Counted from the first letter of the stretch, positions 42,114 to 50,116 are shown. The stretch: 53,930 bases of DNA from Aquimarina algiphila (GCF_007489275.1 NZ_VLNR01000082.1:1-53930), one strand, 5' to 3'. The notes: generated by a model from the letters alone, not told the origin. A program made the numbers and translations.

Positions 42114-43361
42114 ATGAAAGGGGTAACAAATAATCAAATACGAATTGTTTTACTAATATGCTTCATCTCACTATATTCTTCTGCGCAAGATATTTGTGAT
42201 AGATGTTTTGGTTTTGGACGTGTTGCCTGTTGGAAATGTGATGGGAAAACAATAACACATAGAGATAAAAATGGTCTAGGTGTTTTTTGTTCAGAATGTG
42301 CTTGTAGTTATTGCGATAAAGATAACGTGGGTACTGGGAGATGCGGAAAATGTAAGGGCTTACGTTATGTTAAAAAATCCTCACTCAGAACATCAGAAAA
42401 TGATGGTTCTTGGGGTGATGCTTTCGAGGGAGCACTTGAATTAACTGGAATTGCTTTCTTACAACATCAATACTCTAAATCGTTAGAAACGTATAAAACT
42501 AATTATTCTAGAGAAAAAAGAAAATATCGAGAGTATGAAAAAAATAAAAAGCAACTCTTAAGAGAACAAGCAGAAAGAGAACGGAAAAGAAGGATTGAAA
42601 AAGAAAATAACCGAGAACAATATGATTCTAATGACATTGTGCGCAAGAGCAGAGGTAAGATAACCAATGATTATCGGGAATGGCTAGGTTCTTTTAAGTT
42701 GAGTTATCCAACCTATCAAAATAAGGTTGAACCTCTATTCAGAGTAAGATTTAAGAACAAGAAAAATTTAGTATCTAAAACGGTTAATCTTGTTAACCCA
42801 TTAGGAAAAACATATCTAGCATATAATACTCCTATTCATGTCAACTTTAATATTGCTTATAAAGCAGCGCTAGTTGATAAGAAAATGGCGGATAGTATAG
42901 CAACCTATGGCTATCCTTGTTTCTATATAAAACTCGAACAGAAGTCGAAATATGGAAAAAAAGCATCGAAGATAAAATATACAATTCTAGAGATTAATGA
43001 TATCAACATATTAAAAGACAAGGGGCTAGTCTCGAATAATTACATTAACAGAATACAAGCGTTAACGAAAAAGAAAAATACACTTACATCAAGTAGCGTA
43101 TCATATGTTTTGCCTCCTTTTATGGGGCTTGCGGGGAAACTTTATAATTATGAACTGAGTATCTATATTGCTTCCAAGAAAGACGATTCAAATAACATAT
43201 CGCTTATTCAAACATCACCTCTTAAAACCTACCTATTTGAATATATTAGCTTGGACGATTTGAAAAAATCATTAAAGAAAAAGAATAAGTGGAAGGTTAA
43301 AGAGATTCGTCCAGAATATTATAAGAAAAACCAAGGGATAGAATGGTCTGACAAAAATTAA
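42114..43361 (+). CDS. Exported Cys-rich protein with a DnaJ-like zinc-finger region
   Basis: 415 residues. The signal peptide ends SSAQ (residue 24). The mature N-terminus has CDRCFGFGRVACWKCDG, then FCSECACSYCDKDN and CGKCKG, which resemble the CxxCxGxG zinc modules of DnaJ. A charged coiled coil follows (about residues 135-175, EYEKNKKQLLREQAERERKR), then a beta-rich C-terminal half (about 190-400, FRVRFKNKKNLVSKTVNLV). Bacteroidota-type exported protein; role unknown. It belongs to the ~2-kb segment inserted between the coupling gene and its 3'-end remnant. Confidence 0.8.
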   Translation: MKGVTNNQIRIVLLICFISLYSSAQDICDRCFGFGRVACWKCDGKTITHRDKNGLGVFCSECACSYCDKDNVGTGRCGKCKGLRYVKKSSLRTSENDGSWGDAFEGALELTGIAFLQHQYSKSLETYKTNYSREKRKYREYEKNKKQLLREQAERERKRRIEKENNREQYDSNDIVRKSRGKITNDYREWLGSFKLSYPTYQNKVEPLFRVRFKNKKNLVSKTVNLVNPLGKTYLAYNTPIHVNFNIAYKAALVDKKMADSIATYGYPCFYIKLEQKSKYGKKASKIKYTILEINDINILKDKGLVSNNYINRIQALTKKKNTLTSSSVSYVLPPFMGLAGKLYNYELSIYIASKKDDSNNISLIQTSPLKTYLFEYISLDDLKKSLKKKNKWKVKEIRPEYYKKNQGIEWSDKN

Positions 43362-43431
43362 CGTAGTTAACCCTTTATTAACCTTTTAATTATATCCTTA
43401 GAGATGTATTATTACTGTTAGGAGATATACA

Positions 43432-43998
43432 ATGTTACCCCCAAAAAACATTCCCGATTTGCAAGATAGATTGGATGAAGAAATAACAGATGTTATAGAG
43501 ATTGTGCAAGCCGATGAAATAACGGAATCACAAGAAACAACTTCACTTGATGATATTATGCAGGCAATAAAGAATAGTGAAGAATTCAAAACGGAAGTAA
43601 AAGCCTTTGAAAAAGCTCTTTCTTCTGAAGAGCTTACAGAAGCAACTGAAGCGATGAATTTAGCTACTGAACAAATGAACGCTAAGTTATTTGATTTAGT
43701 GGATGCTCGTAATAATGGAGGAAGTTTTGAAGAATACCGCGAAGGTGTGGAAAAATTATATACGGAGTTCAAGAGTATAACTCCTGATGGTATTGAGAAT
43801 ATTATGACAAATGCATTAGAAGAAAAATTTGGGAGTATGAAAGCTAATAATGTTGAGGTAACCAATTCAGACAATTTTGAAATAGATGAGAACTCCGTAG
43901 AAATAGCCAACCTAAGAGATGTCGATTTAGATGAAATATCTGCTCCTAAAGAAACTCCTGCTGTAGAAGTGGTTAACATCAGAGATATAGAAAGGTAA
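43432..43998 (+). CDS. Acidic protein with an EISAP C-terminal motif, copy 2
   Basis: 188 residues, acidic and helical, no signal peptide. GGAGATATAC upstream of the ATG can serve as a ribosome binding site. The body is a long charged helix set (EELTEATEAMNLATEQMNAK). The C-terminal ~20 residues (VDLDEISAPKETPAVEV) are nearly identical to those of the protein at 32695-33327 (VDEISAPRETPDVE), although the bodies are dissimilar. The two are convergent in tail only, suggesting a functional tag. Function unknown. Second gene of the inserted segment. Confidence 0.75.
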   Translation: MLPPKNIPDLQDRLDEEITDVIEIVQADEITESQETTSLDDIMQAIKNSEEFKTEVKAFEKALSSEELTEATEAMNLATEQMNAKLFDLVDARNNGGSFEEYREGVEKLYTEFKSITPDGIENIMTNALEEKFGSMKANNVEVTNSDNFEIDENSVEIANLRDVDLDEISAPKETPAVEVVNIRDIER

Positions 43999-44030
43999 CT
44001 AAAAAATTGAGTTTAATTAACTAAGATTAG

Positions 44031-44075
44031 ACCTATCTCCGTGTTACCTTCGATCAAAAGATGCTGGAACGTTAG
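44031..44075 (+). pseudogene. Remnant of the coupling protein gene's 3' end
   Basis: Translates to TYLRVTFDQKMLER and stop, matching 13 of 14 residues of the coupling protein end (TYLRVAFDQKMLER, 41944-41989). The DNA is diverged (different third bases and stop codons), so it is not a recent copy. It lies right against the convergent gene at 44077, so this is the original join and the 2 kb between were inserted. Confidence 0.88.
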
Positions 44076-44076
44076 A

Positions 44077-44328
44077 TCAACGTTCCCTTCCTTTTTCTTT
44101 TGCAGGTGCCGGATTTGGTGCCTGCATTTGTTTTTGGCGCATTAAAGCTTGTGTCTTTTCTGAAATATTATGCTTCATACTACGTGCTTCTCTGGACACA
44201 TGCTCTTTATAACGTGCCGTTGTGCGTTTGATTTGTTCTACGCGCTCCTGCTTGCTTCTGGCTCCTCGTTCTGTAAGCCGTTGAGCAATGCCTTTTTTCT
44301 TATCGTGATCTTTTTGCTTATCATTCAT
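44077..44328 (-). CDS. Small basic protein
   Basis: 83 residues, very basic and helical (KKKGIAQRLTERGARSKQER; RTTARYKEHVSREARSMKHN). The N-terminus NDKQKDHDKKKG resembles the C-terminal tail of the repeat proteins (EKDHDKGMDI), possibly by chance. Small basic proteins next to coupling genes often bind DNA or relaxosome components; that is context only. Its 3' end abuts the coupling-gene remnant. Confidence 0.65.
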   Translation of the reverse strand: MNDKQKDHDKKKGIAQRLTERGARSKQERVEQIKRTTARYKEHVSREARSMKHNISEKTQALMRQKQMQAPNPAPAKEKGRER

Positions 44329-44381
44329 AACCCCAAATATTTACGTTCAACATAAAGGATACAAACATCACGCCAAACTAC

Positions 44382-44416
44382 AAAAAAGCCCCCTGCAATG
44401 GGGAGCAGGAGGCTTT
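44382..44416 (-). terminator. Terminator of the minus-strand operon 44451-45490
   Basis: On the minus strand AAAGCC and CCTGC arms pair with GCAGG and GGCTTT, followed by TTTTTT. Confidence 0.75.
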
Positions 44417-44450
44417 GGCGACATTCACGTATGAATGCATAGCTTGGGGG

Positions 44451-44990
44451 CTATTTGGATGGATGTTTATAGATGTTATCTATCGCTTTAATGGTTTTAG
44501 GCACATTTTTACTTACGTGATGCAGAATGTTCTTCTTATGAACATTTGTTATATCTACAAATCGGCACATATTACCCTGATTATCTACTATATAGGTTGT
44601 GGGTATAGACCGATACAAACCTGATTCCAGAAAATCACTGAAATGCATGACATAGTAATTAATATGGATATCCCGTTCGTCTAGCCACTGCAACAATTTC
44701 TTGTGATGAACCCTCAGACTATTCACTGTCACTAAAATCACTGTAATCTCCAGATGAGAGGGTTTATGCTTGTTCAGATAATCGATAAAAGAAAGCATCT
44801 CACGACCTTTGCCAAATGGCCCTCCATTAATATGAATAATCTTGTTTTTCTGTGTACTAGAGAGGAGTAACGTATCAATCTGGGAAGGTGTAATAGATTG
44901 TTGAGCGGATAAGGTTGCTGTTGAACCTATAAGGCTCGCCAACAGACAAACATAACATACGGGTTGTAATAAGTGCAATAATCTGGACAT
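44451..44990 (-). CDS. Exported thioredoxin-fold protein without a CxxC motif
   Basis: 179 residues. The signal peptide ends near LSAQQ (residue 31). The fold is suggested by KIIHINGGPFGKGREMLSF in the active-site position, HLEITVILVTVN, and the cis-Pro loop SIPTTYIVDNQGNMC. The usual CxxC is replaced by GPFGKG, so it is probably not an oxidoreductase. It lies 11 bases after the lipoprotein gene at 45002-45490, both on the minus strand, and ends at a good terminator. A structural or binding role is inferred. Confidence 0.75.
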   Translation of the reverse strand: MSRLLHLLQPVCYVCLLASLIGSTATLSAQQSITPSQIDTLLLSSTQKNKIIHINGGPFGKGREMLSFIDYLNKHKPSHLEITVILVTVNSLRVHHKKLLQWLDERDIHINYYVMHFSDFLESGLYRSIPTTYIVDNQGNMCRFVDITNVHKKNILHHVSKNVPKTIKAIDNIYKHPSK

Positions 44991-45001
44991 AGTATACGGG
45001 T

Positions 45002-45490
45002 TTAATGGAAATCAATACGCAATGAATCCGACAGAATGTGTAAGCCCGAACTGGAAATTCCAGATTCAAATAGCATACTGTAAGGATGTAATCCATGATG
45101 CTTCTTACCATCAATAGAAATGATCGTGTTCACCCACGGAGCAAACAGCATATCTTCTGCGATACTGCCCTGTACGGTTTTATCCAGTGTAAGTTTTGCA
45201 TGATGTAGCTCTCCTTCCGCAGACTGAGAGGTTAATTGTAGGTAATATAATTCCCCAACCTCATCATAAATCAGCTTCATCGTCATGATTTCATCATTCA
45301 GAATATTGCTTTGTTTCGATGTCCTATAATGCAAATGGGTAATCCGATCTTCATCAAAGGCAGCTTTTAATGATTCAAGCGAATCTATAGAAGCGTGTGT
45401 CTTTTCGTGGTGCTCTTTAGTACAGGAGATGCATACTAGTAAGAGTATGACGTAAAAGTGTGTTAGGCGTTGATAGCATGTAATTTTCAT
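45002..45490 (-). CDS. Lipoprotein
   Basis: 162 residues with a lipobox (ILLLVCISC, Cys at residue 23). The mature part is mixed (HLHYRTSKQSNILNDEIMTM; YLQLTSQSAEGELHHAKLTL). No known domain. First gene of the two-gene minus-strand unit. Its upstream region contains the XRE operator, so it may be regulated by the divergent regulator. Confidence 0.75.
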   Translation of the reverse strand: MKITCYQRLTHFYVILLLVCISCTKEHHEKTHASIDSLESLKAAFDEDRITHLHYRTSKQSNILNDEIMTMKLIYDEVGELYYLQLTSQSAEGELHHAKLTLDKTVQGSIAEDMLFAPWVNTIISIDGKKHHGLHPYSMLFESGISSSGLHILSDSLRIDFH

Positions 45491-45538
45491 AGATGGATGA
45501 TTTTAAGGTCACTATTCCAATACAAATATACAACTAAA

Positions 45539-45576
45539 TATAAGCCTTACAAACATAAGCCTTATATTTATAAGGC
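45539..45576. promoter_or_regulatory. Operator region with inverted repeat
   Basis: GCCTTATA-TT-TATAAGGC is a perfect 8-bp inverted repeat (45559-45576), preceded by the half-site TATAAGCCTTA at 45539-45549. It lies between the divergent lipoprotein and XRE genes and is the probable regulator binding site. Confidence 0.65.
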
Positions 45577-45625
45577 AACAATATGTAAGTAGTTTAGCAA
45601 TGCATTTCTGTCTAAATTTGAGCGC

Positions 45626-45922
45626 ATGGTGAAAAAGACAGATAAAGAAAAAGAGAGCGAGAAACGTCAAGAAATATTGATCGCTAAAGCCATAGGACAA
45701 GCTATTCGTTATTATCGACAAGAGAAGGACATGTCCCAGAGCGATGTATGCGCTGTATCTAATCTGGAACGTAATGTATTTCAGCGTTATGACGCAGGTA
45801 AAGTGTCATCTCCAAAAGTGGGTAATCTGATAAAAATTGCAAAAGCTCTTGAAATTACACCCGGCGAGATTATAAACAAAGCACACGAAATGCTTCAAGC
45901 GAATCCTAAATTCAACAGCTAA
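45626..45922 (+). CDS. XRE-family regulator
   Basis: 98 residues. A charged N-terminal arm (KKTDKEKESEKRQEILIAK) is followed by a helix-turn-helix (YRQEKDMSQSDVCAVSNLER; FQRYDAGKVSSPKVGNLIKI). The divergent operator at 45539-45576 suggests it controls itself and the lipoprotein/thioredoxin-fold pair. Plasmid-borne regulators of this size are common. Confidence 0.88.
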   Translation: MVKKTDKEKESEKRQEILIAKAIGQAIRYYRQEKDMSQSDVCAVSNLERNVFQRYDAGKVSSPKVGNLIKIAKALEITPGEIINKAHEMLQANPKFNS

Positions 45923-46167
45923 TTATTTTCTTACGTTTCACAGTAAAAAACTGTTGAACTCCTTTTGTTTCCCCGATAGATTGCGCCTTGTAAACTTGCA
46001 TCAATCATAGATTGATATGCTATAGTAATGCCAGGCATTACTCCAACCTAAACATTCCTGTTTTATAGCTGCTTATTAGCACTTATGAATAGACGATGGT
46101 GTATCCAATTACGGTACGTTGCAAGTCTTACATTCACTGAATGTGTAATTTTTTAAATCATTTTATC
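45923..46167 (+). promoter_or_regulatory. Structured 5' region of the paralogous small-protein genes
   Basis: AGTAATGCC-A-GGCATTACT (46023-46041) is a near-perfect 19-base palindrome. A second, imperfect hairpin (TTACATTCA/TGAATGTGTAA) is followed by six T at about 46130-46154, just before the start codon at 46168. It looks like an attenuator or operator pair; no gene is seen here. Confidence 0.35.
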
Positions 46168-46644
46168 ATGTCAAAGGAGAAGATTTTTTTATCAAGCTTA
46201 ACTGCATCTGAAAAATTTGGTAACTCAATTTTAAACGGCAGTATTGTCGTAGATGAATTAATTGAACTGCTGAATAGCGAAAAAGTTCAGAAGTATGTCT
46301 ATGAATATAAAGGCAAACAACGTCTGAATATTCAAGTAATCGAGTGGAGAAAAGAAGATAAACACGGACGTTCCCACTCATTGGAAGTAAACACGTTTAT
46401 TCCAGATTCACGTAAAGCAGATAATGACAACGATCCTAACACGGAAGCAAGTGAGGAGACTTCATCGGAGAATCAAGCATCTTCTGAAAATCAGACTGAG
46501 AATACTCAAGCTGAAACAGAAACTGCTAAAGATACTCCTGAGAATACGTCAGATTCGGAGAAAGGGAAAACCACTACGAAAAAGACGAGTTCTCGAAACA
46601 AGCGGGGGTCTAAAACGCAAGCTAAGGAACCGGTTACAGCGTAA
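46168..46644 (+). CDS. Small protein with disordered tail, paralog A
   Basis: 158 residues from the ATG at 46168 (MSKEKIFLSSLTASEKFGNS). Residues 20-90 are a compact alpha/beta domain (VVDELIELLNSEKVQKYVYE; KGKQRLNIQVIEW; HSLEVNTFIPD) shared with the 79-residue protein at 46723. The C-terminal half is low complexity (Ser/Thr/Glu-rich, then KKTSSRNKRGSKTQAKE). The same fold with and without a disordered tail suggests a binding protein. The 5' region holds hairpins. Function unknown. Confidence 0.7.
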   Translation: MSKEKIFLSSLTASEKFGNSILNGSIVVDELIELLNSEKVQKYVYEYKGKQRLNIQVIEWRKEDKHGRSHSLEVNTFIPDSRKADNDNDPNTEASEETSSENQASSENQTENTQAETETAKDTPENTSDSEKGKTTTKKTSSRNKRGSKTQAKEPVTA

Positions 46645-46669
46645 TGCGCTATATACCGTTTTGATTTAA

Positions 46670-46696
46670 GGGGATTACATTTTAATCCCATCTTTT
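46670..46696 (+). terminator. Terminator
   Basis: GGGGATT/AATCCC stem with T-rich 3' side between the two paralogs. Confidence 0.5.
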
Positions 46697-46722
46697 ATTG
46701 TTTAATGATTAATTATTAACAT

Positions 46723-46962
46723 ATGGCGGATGACATTTTTATCGGCAATGCCAAGCCACATTGGAAGTTTGGGCCAACCACACTGGTTTGGTCTATCGAT
46801 GTGAAAGAACTACTGGAGATATTGAAAAGCGAATCACTTCCTTATCAATATCAACACAACGGACGAACGCGTGTGAATATTCATATTACCAAACGCAAGA
46901 AATCTGTTGAGAGTGGCAGTACCCATTTTATCAAAGTGGATACGTATATACGTACCCATTGA
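46723..46962 (+). CDS. Small protein, paralog B
   Basis: 79 residues. It aligns with paralog A over the compact domain: VKELLEILKSESLPYQYQHN against VDELIELLNSEKVQKYVYEY, then NGRTRVNIHI against KGKQRLNIQV, and THFIKVDTYI against HSLEVNTFI. No disordered tail. The two are head-to-tail, each with its own terminator, so the pair may bind the same ligand or form a heteromer. Function unknown. Confidence 0.7.
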   Translation: MADDIFIGNAKPHWKFGPTTLVWSIDVKELLEILKSESLPYQYQHNGRTRVNIHITKRKKSVESGSTHFIKVDTYIRTH

Positions 46963-46981
46963 TGATGGACTACACGATTAT

Positions 46982-47008
46982 AAGGGGATACACCAATCCC
47001 CTTTTTTT
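46982..47008 (+). terminator. Terminator of paralog B
   Basis: AAGGGGAT/ATCCCCTT with a 6-base loop and seven T. Confidence 0.85.
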
Positions 47009-47021
47009 AATTACATGTTCC

Positions 47022-47144
47022 GTTAGGACATTTTTGCTGCAAAGCTAGGTCACGCCGTGGAGAGCGGTGTTGATTTGGAATAGGATCATGTTGTACCGCA
47101 AACCACGCCCTGCCCTGTTTCGCATTAGCAGAAAAATGTCTAAC
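47022..47144 (+). ncRNA. Candidate structured RNA or leader upstream of radC
   Basis: A long-range inverted repeat pairs GTTAGGACATTTTTGCTGC (47022-47040) with GCAGAAAAATGTCTAAC (47128-47144) around an 87-base GC-richer core with its own short inverted repeats (CACGCCGTG). It lies between a strong terminator and the radC start. This could be a cis-acting leader or a small RNA; no promoter is identified. Confidence 0.4.
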
Positions 47145-47158
47145 GAAAACAGAACATC

Positions 47159-47623
47159 ATGAAAACAAACAAAACAAACCTAAGCGTAGTAAGCGAAGTG
47201 AAGCTTTCCTATATCAACCGAGTTAAAGCCAATGATCGTATTAAGATAGGATGGTCAAAGGATGCTTACAGATTATTTAAAGAAAGTTGGGATCATGGGA
47301 CTATCGATGCGTTTGAAACCTTCAAAGCTTTATATGTGAATGGCGCCAATCAGGTACTAGGAATTATCACCATATCTACGGGAGGTATTCGTTATGCGCT
47401 GGCTGATCCTGCCAAAGTATTTTGCACAGCGATAAAGCTTCATGCTTCAGGTATCATCCTATGTCACAATCACCCAAGTGGTACTCTGAAGCCTAGTGAA
47501 CAGGATAAACAACTCACCGAACGCATGAAACACGCAGGAGAGGTACTAGGAATTACGATACTAGATCATATGATTATCACAAGAGAGGGCTATTATTCAT
47601 TGGCGGATGAGGGTGTGTTATAG
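47159..47623 (+). CDS. radC: RadC-like JAB/MPN+ domain protein
   Basis: 154 residues, shorter than chromosomal RadC (~220) and lacking the N-terminal helix-hairpin-helix part. The metal-binding motif is complete: HNHPSGTLKPSEQD near residues 102-115. Flanking motifs ALYVNGANQVLGIITISTGG and LGITILDHMIITREGYYS are standard. Despite the name, RadC proteins are not proven repair factors; short versions are common on plasmids and ICEs of Bacteroidota. A conserved structured segment precedes it; the primase-like gene follows. Confidence 0.93.
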   Translation: MKTNKTNLSVVSEVKLSYINRVKANDRIKIGWSKDAYRLFKESWDHGTIDAFETFKALYVNGANQVLGIITISTGGIRYALADPAKVFCTAIKLHASGIILCHNHPSGTLKPSEQDKQLTERMKHAGEVLGITILDHMIITREGYYSLADEGVL

Positions 47624-47677
47624 CCCCCTCACCTCTTTGGAATAATGATTGCGTTTAATCGATAAAGCAGAGGGATT

Positions 47678-48637
47678 ATGAAATTTAGAACTAAAGAAGA
47701 GTATCAAAAAGCCAAGTCAGTGGATCTGGTGCAACTCCTTGCAAAAGAAGGGCATCAACCAGTGTCCATACGAAAAAATGGGGGGCAATATTGGTATTTA
47801 TCACCATTCCGTGACAAGGAGAGAACACCAAGCTTTAAGGTAGAACGTGGTAAGAATGGCTATATGTGGTATGACTTTGGCCCCGGTAAAGGAGGGAATG
47901 TCATTGAGTTTGTAAAGGAATACAAGAGCAAATACGACCTGAATGACATTATTGACTATCTGGAACCCTATTTTGATACGGATACCAGCAATATTATAAA
48001 GGCAATACCATTTCACATAGATCGTGAATCAGGTATTACCATTGAATCCGTCAAGCCGTTACAGCACCCTGCCCTCATTCAGTATTTATCATCACGTAAG
48101 ATTCCTAAGCGGATTGCAACTATGGAATTAACACCTTTGAATACGAACCAGATAGCACCTTATCAGGTAGGACAAAAACCTGTTGCCAAACGATCTATCG
48201 TAAGTGAAGTAAATTACATGCTGCATCAAAATGAGAAGATGTATTTTGCACTTGGCTTTGAAAATGACAAAGGCGGTTTTGAGATTAGGAATAAATACGC
48301 CAAGCTCGGCAGCTCACCTAAATACTTTACTACCTTCAAAGGTAAGGATCACACCACCATTGAAATCTTCGAGGGCTTCTTCGATTTTATGTCTGCCATA
48401 GTGATGAGCAAGCAGGATCATCTACCCAATGACGTGTTGGTGCTAAATTCCATATCATTCATACCAGATACAATTGATTTCATTCAAAGCCAGAACTACC
48501 GAACCATCATTACGTGGCTAGATACCAAAGCCAATGATGCCAGAAAACAATTCAGTTCCCTCACCTATCAAATCGATCATAGGCATTCACTATACGCTGA
48601 TTACGTTGATCTGAATGAGTGGTTGGTCAATCAATAA
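47678..48637 (+). CDS. Plasmid primase-like protein (DnaG N-terminal and TOPRIM type)
   Basis: 319 residues. The N-terminal ~75 residues match the CHC2 zinc-finger region of DnaG in outline (LSPFRDKERTPSFKVERGKN, then YMWYDFGPGKGGNVIEF) but the zinc-ligand cysteines are absent, as in many plasmid primases of Bacteroidota. A C-terminal TOPRIM-like fold shows IEIFEGFFDFMSAIVM near residue 228 and VLNSISFI, then WLDTKANDARK. There is no helicase domain. It probably makes primers for replication or for the transferred strand. Confidence 0.85.
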   Translation: MKFRTKEEYQKAKSVDLVQLLAKEGHQPVSIRKNGGQYWYLSPFRDKERTPSFKVERGKNGYMWYDFGPGKGGNVIEFVKEYKSKYDLNDIIDYLEPYFDTDTSNIIKAIPFHIDRESGITIESVKPLQHPALIQYLSSRKIPKRIATMELTPLNTNQIAPYQVGQKPVAKRSIVSEVNYMLHQNEKMYFALGFENDKGGFEIRNKYAKLGSSPKYFTTFKGKDHTTIEIFEGFFDFMSAIVMSKQDHLPNDVLVLNSISFIPDTIDFIQSQNYRTIITWLDTKANDARKQFSSLTYQIDHRHSLYADYVDLNEWLVNQ

Positions 48638-48645
48638 GACAAATG

Positions 48646-48682
48646 TTCATATGATATGAATTAATATGCTATGAATTTATTT
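48646..48682. repeat. Centromere-like AT repeat, left cluster
   Basis: TTCATATGATATGAATT followed by TTAATATGCTATGAATTT, two tandem copies of a TATGATATGAATT-like sequence, at the 3' end of the parB-like gene. The same sequence recurs at 49800-50085. Confidence 0.55.
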
Positions 48683-49087
48683 TTTATTACCTCTATAGTT
48701 CTCTGTAATGTATCTAATCCTCTCTTGAGGAGTTAGCAGACTGAAAACTTCTAATGCTGAACGCACTATATCTGATGCCGATGGTTGTTCATCATAATCT
48801 TTACCTGCTAGTTTTTCATATTCTTTGAGTGAATCTCTTATAACGGCAAGATCGTTGGGAAATAGAGAGTAGGTTTTTGGCTTGCTCTTTATGGCCTTTT
48901 TTAAGGGTTCCCTACTTCTGAACTTTTCATCCTGATTAAGTGAGGAAATTATTTTTTCTTCTGGAATATTAGGTTCCGAATTCATTTGTGGTAGTCCCAA
49001 TGGATCTGAATTAGATGACGGTAATTCAAAATCTAAACCACTTAAAGGGTCTATCGGGGTATCTGATTTTTCTTTGAGGTCACTCAT
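48677..49087 (-). CDS. Small centromere-binding partner of ParA
   Basis: 136 residues. The first half is disordered, Pro/Ser/Asn-rich (SGLDFELPSSNSDPLGLPQM). The C-terminal half has a probable ribbon-helix-helix or helical domain (TYSLFPNDLAVIRDSLKEYE; PSASDIVRSALEVFSLL). It overlaps parA by 4 bases. In small Ib partition systems the second gene encodes the DNA-binding protein that occupies the centromere; the AT-rich repeats on both sides of this pair fit. It is not a classical ParB (too short, no ParB box). Confidence 0.75.
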   Translation of the reverse strand: MSDLKEKSDTPIDPLSGLDFELPSSNSDPLGLPQMNSEPNIPEEKIISSLNQDEKFRSREPLKKAIKSKPKTYSLFPNDLAVIRDSLKEYEKLAGKDYDEQPSASDIVRSALEVFSLLTPQERIRYITENYRGNKK

Positions 49088-49788
49088 ACTGCTTCAAGCT
49101 CCTTCTTTTTTTGATTATGCGTTTTATCCTGTTTTAAAATTTGTACCACTTCAGCTGCAAACAATGCTGCAATCCTTCTTGCTGATTCTAAATTACTAAC
49201 ATGAGAAGAATTTAATTGAGATAGACTTTTACTATAATCAAATATTGCCTTGAAAGCCTCTAACTCATTAATTTCAATTTGAAAGGCTGTAATATCCTTC
49301 TCGCGAATATTCTTTGCCATTGTTCGATAACCACGTGACTTAATTGCAGCTGGGGTTCGTGTAATGAGTAATGCAGAAAGAATGTTACGATTTGCTTGTT
49401 TGGCAACTGAACCAACCGCCTTTATTGTTTCTGCTGCTTTACGTAGATCAAATTTTGATCTTTGTGTTGGAATTATGACTAAATCGGCATATGCGACGGA
49501 GTATAAGATGGAAAGATTCGCAGTTCCTTCCAAGTCCACTATCACCAGATCACTTATTCCCTTAGCTTCTTTAATTTGATTGATAAGCTCCTTCTCACTG
49601 TCATTTGTAACAATAGAAAGATTTGGCACTTTACCTCCATCCTTCTCCCATTCAGTTAAATAATGCTCTGGGTCAGCATCAATAATTGTCACTTTTTTTC
49701 CTTTGTCCGCAAATACACAAGCTAGAATAAACGCCGAAGTAGTTTTACCTGCACCACCTTTGGGGGTTGCAAAAACAATGGTTGTCAT
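49084..49788 (-). CDS. parA: ParA-family partition ATPase
   Basis: 234 residues, the short form without the N-terminal HTH. The deviant Walker A motif KGGAGKTT is at residues 10-17 with TIIDADPEHYLTEWEK next. Further motifs are LVIVDLEGTANLS and LVIIPTQRSKFDLRKAA. It moves plasmid copies apart using nucleoid gradients. It is the first gene of the parAB pair. Repeats flanking the operon are likely partition sites. Confidence 0.93.
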   Translation of the reverse strand: MTTIVFATPKGGAGKTTSAFILACVFADKGKKVTIIDADPEHYLTEWEKDGGKVPNLSIVTNDSEKELINQIKEAKGISDLVIVDLEGTANLSILYSVAYADLVIIPTQRSKFDLRKAAETIKAVGSVAKQANRNILSALLITRTPAAIKSRGYRTMAKNIREKDITAFQIEINELEAFKAIFDYSKSLSQLNSSHVSNLESARRIAALFAAEVVQILKQDKTHNQKKKELEAV

Positions 49789-49799
49789 AGTTTTACTCC

Positions 49800-50085
49800 A
49801 TAAATGAATTAATATTCTATGAATTCATAATATATGTGTTCATAATAAATGATGTCATATCATATGAACTATTATCTCATAGTAAGCACAACTAAGTTTT
49901 ACTGGTTATACTCCTATTGTACAGAAACAGTTGATCCAACCATAAAAACACTATCTTAATCTAGTTCAGGTGTTGTTGAATAACACACTACTCATACGTT
50001 GTGAGTTAATATGATATGTATTCCTAGGAAATTAATTCATATCATATTAGTTAATAAGAAATGAGTTAATATAGTATGATTTGTG
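49800..50085. repeat. Centromere-like AT repeats, right cluster
   Basis: Several copies of TTAATATGATATG-like sequence in both orientations: near 49803-49826 (GAATTAATATTCTATGAATT), 49852-49870 (GTCATATCATATGAAC), 50004-50050 (GAGTTAATATGATATG, then TTCATATCATATTAG) and 50062-50080 (GAGTTAATATAGTATG). Located upstream of parA, so probable parS plus operator. Confidence 0.6.
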
Positions 50086-50116
50086 GCATAAGTAACTAAA
50101 GTTATTTCGCTTATGA

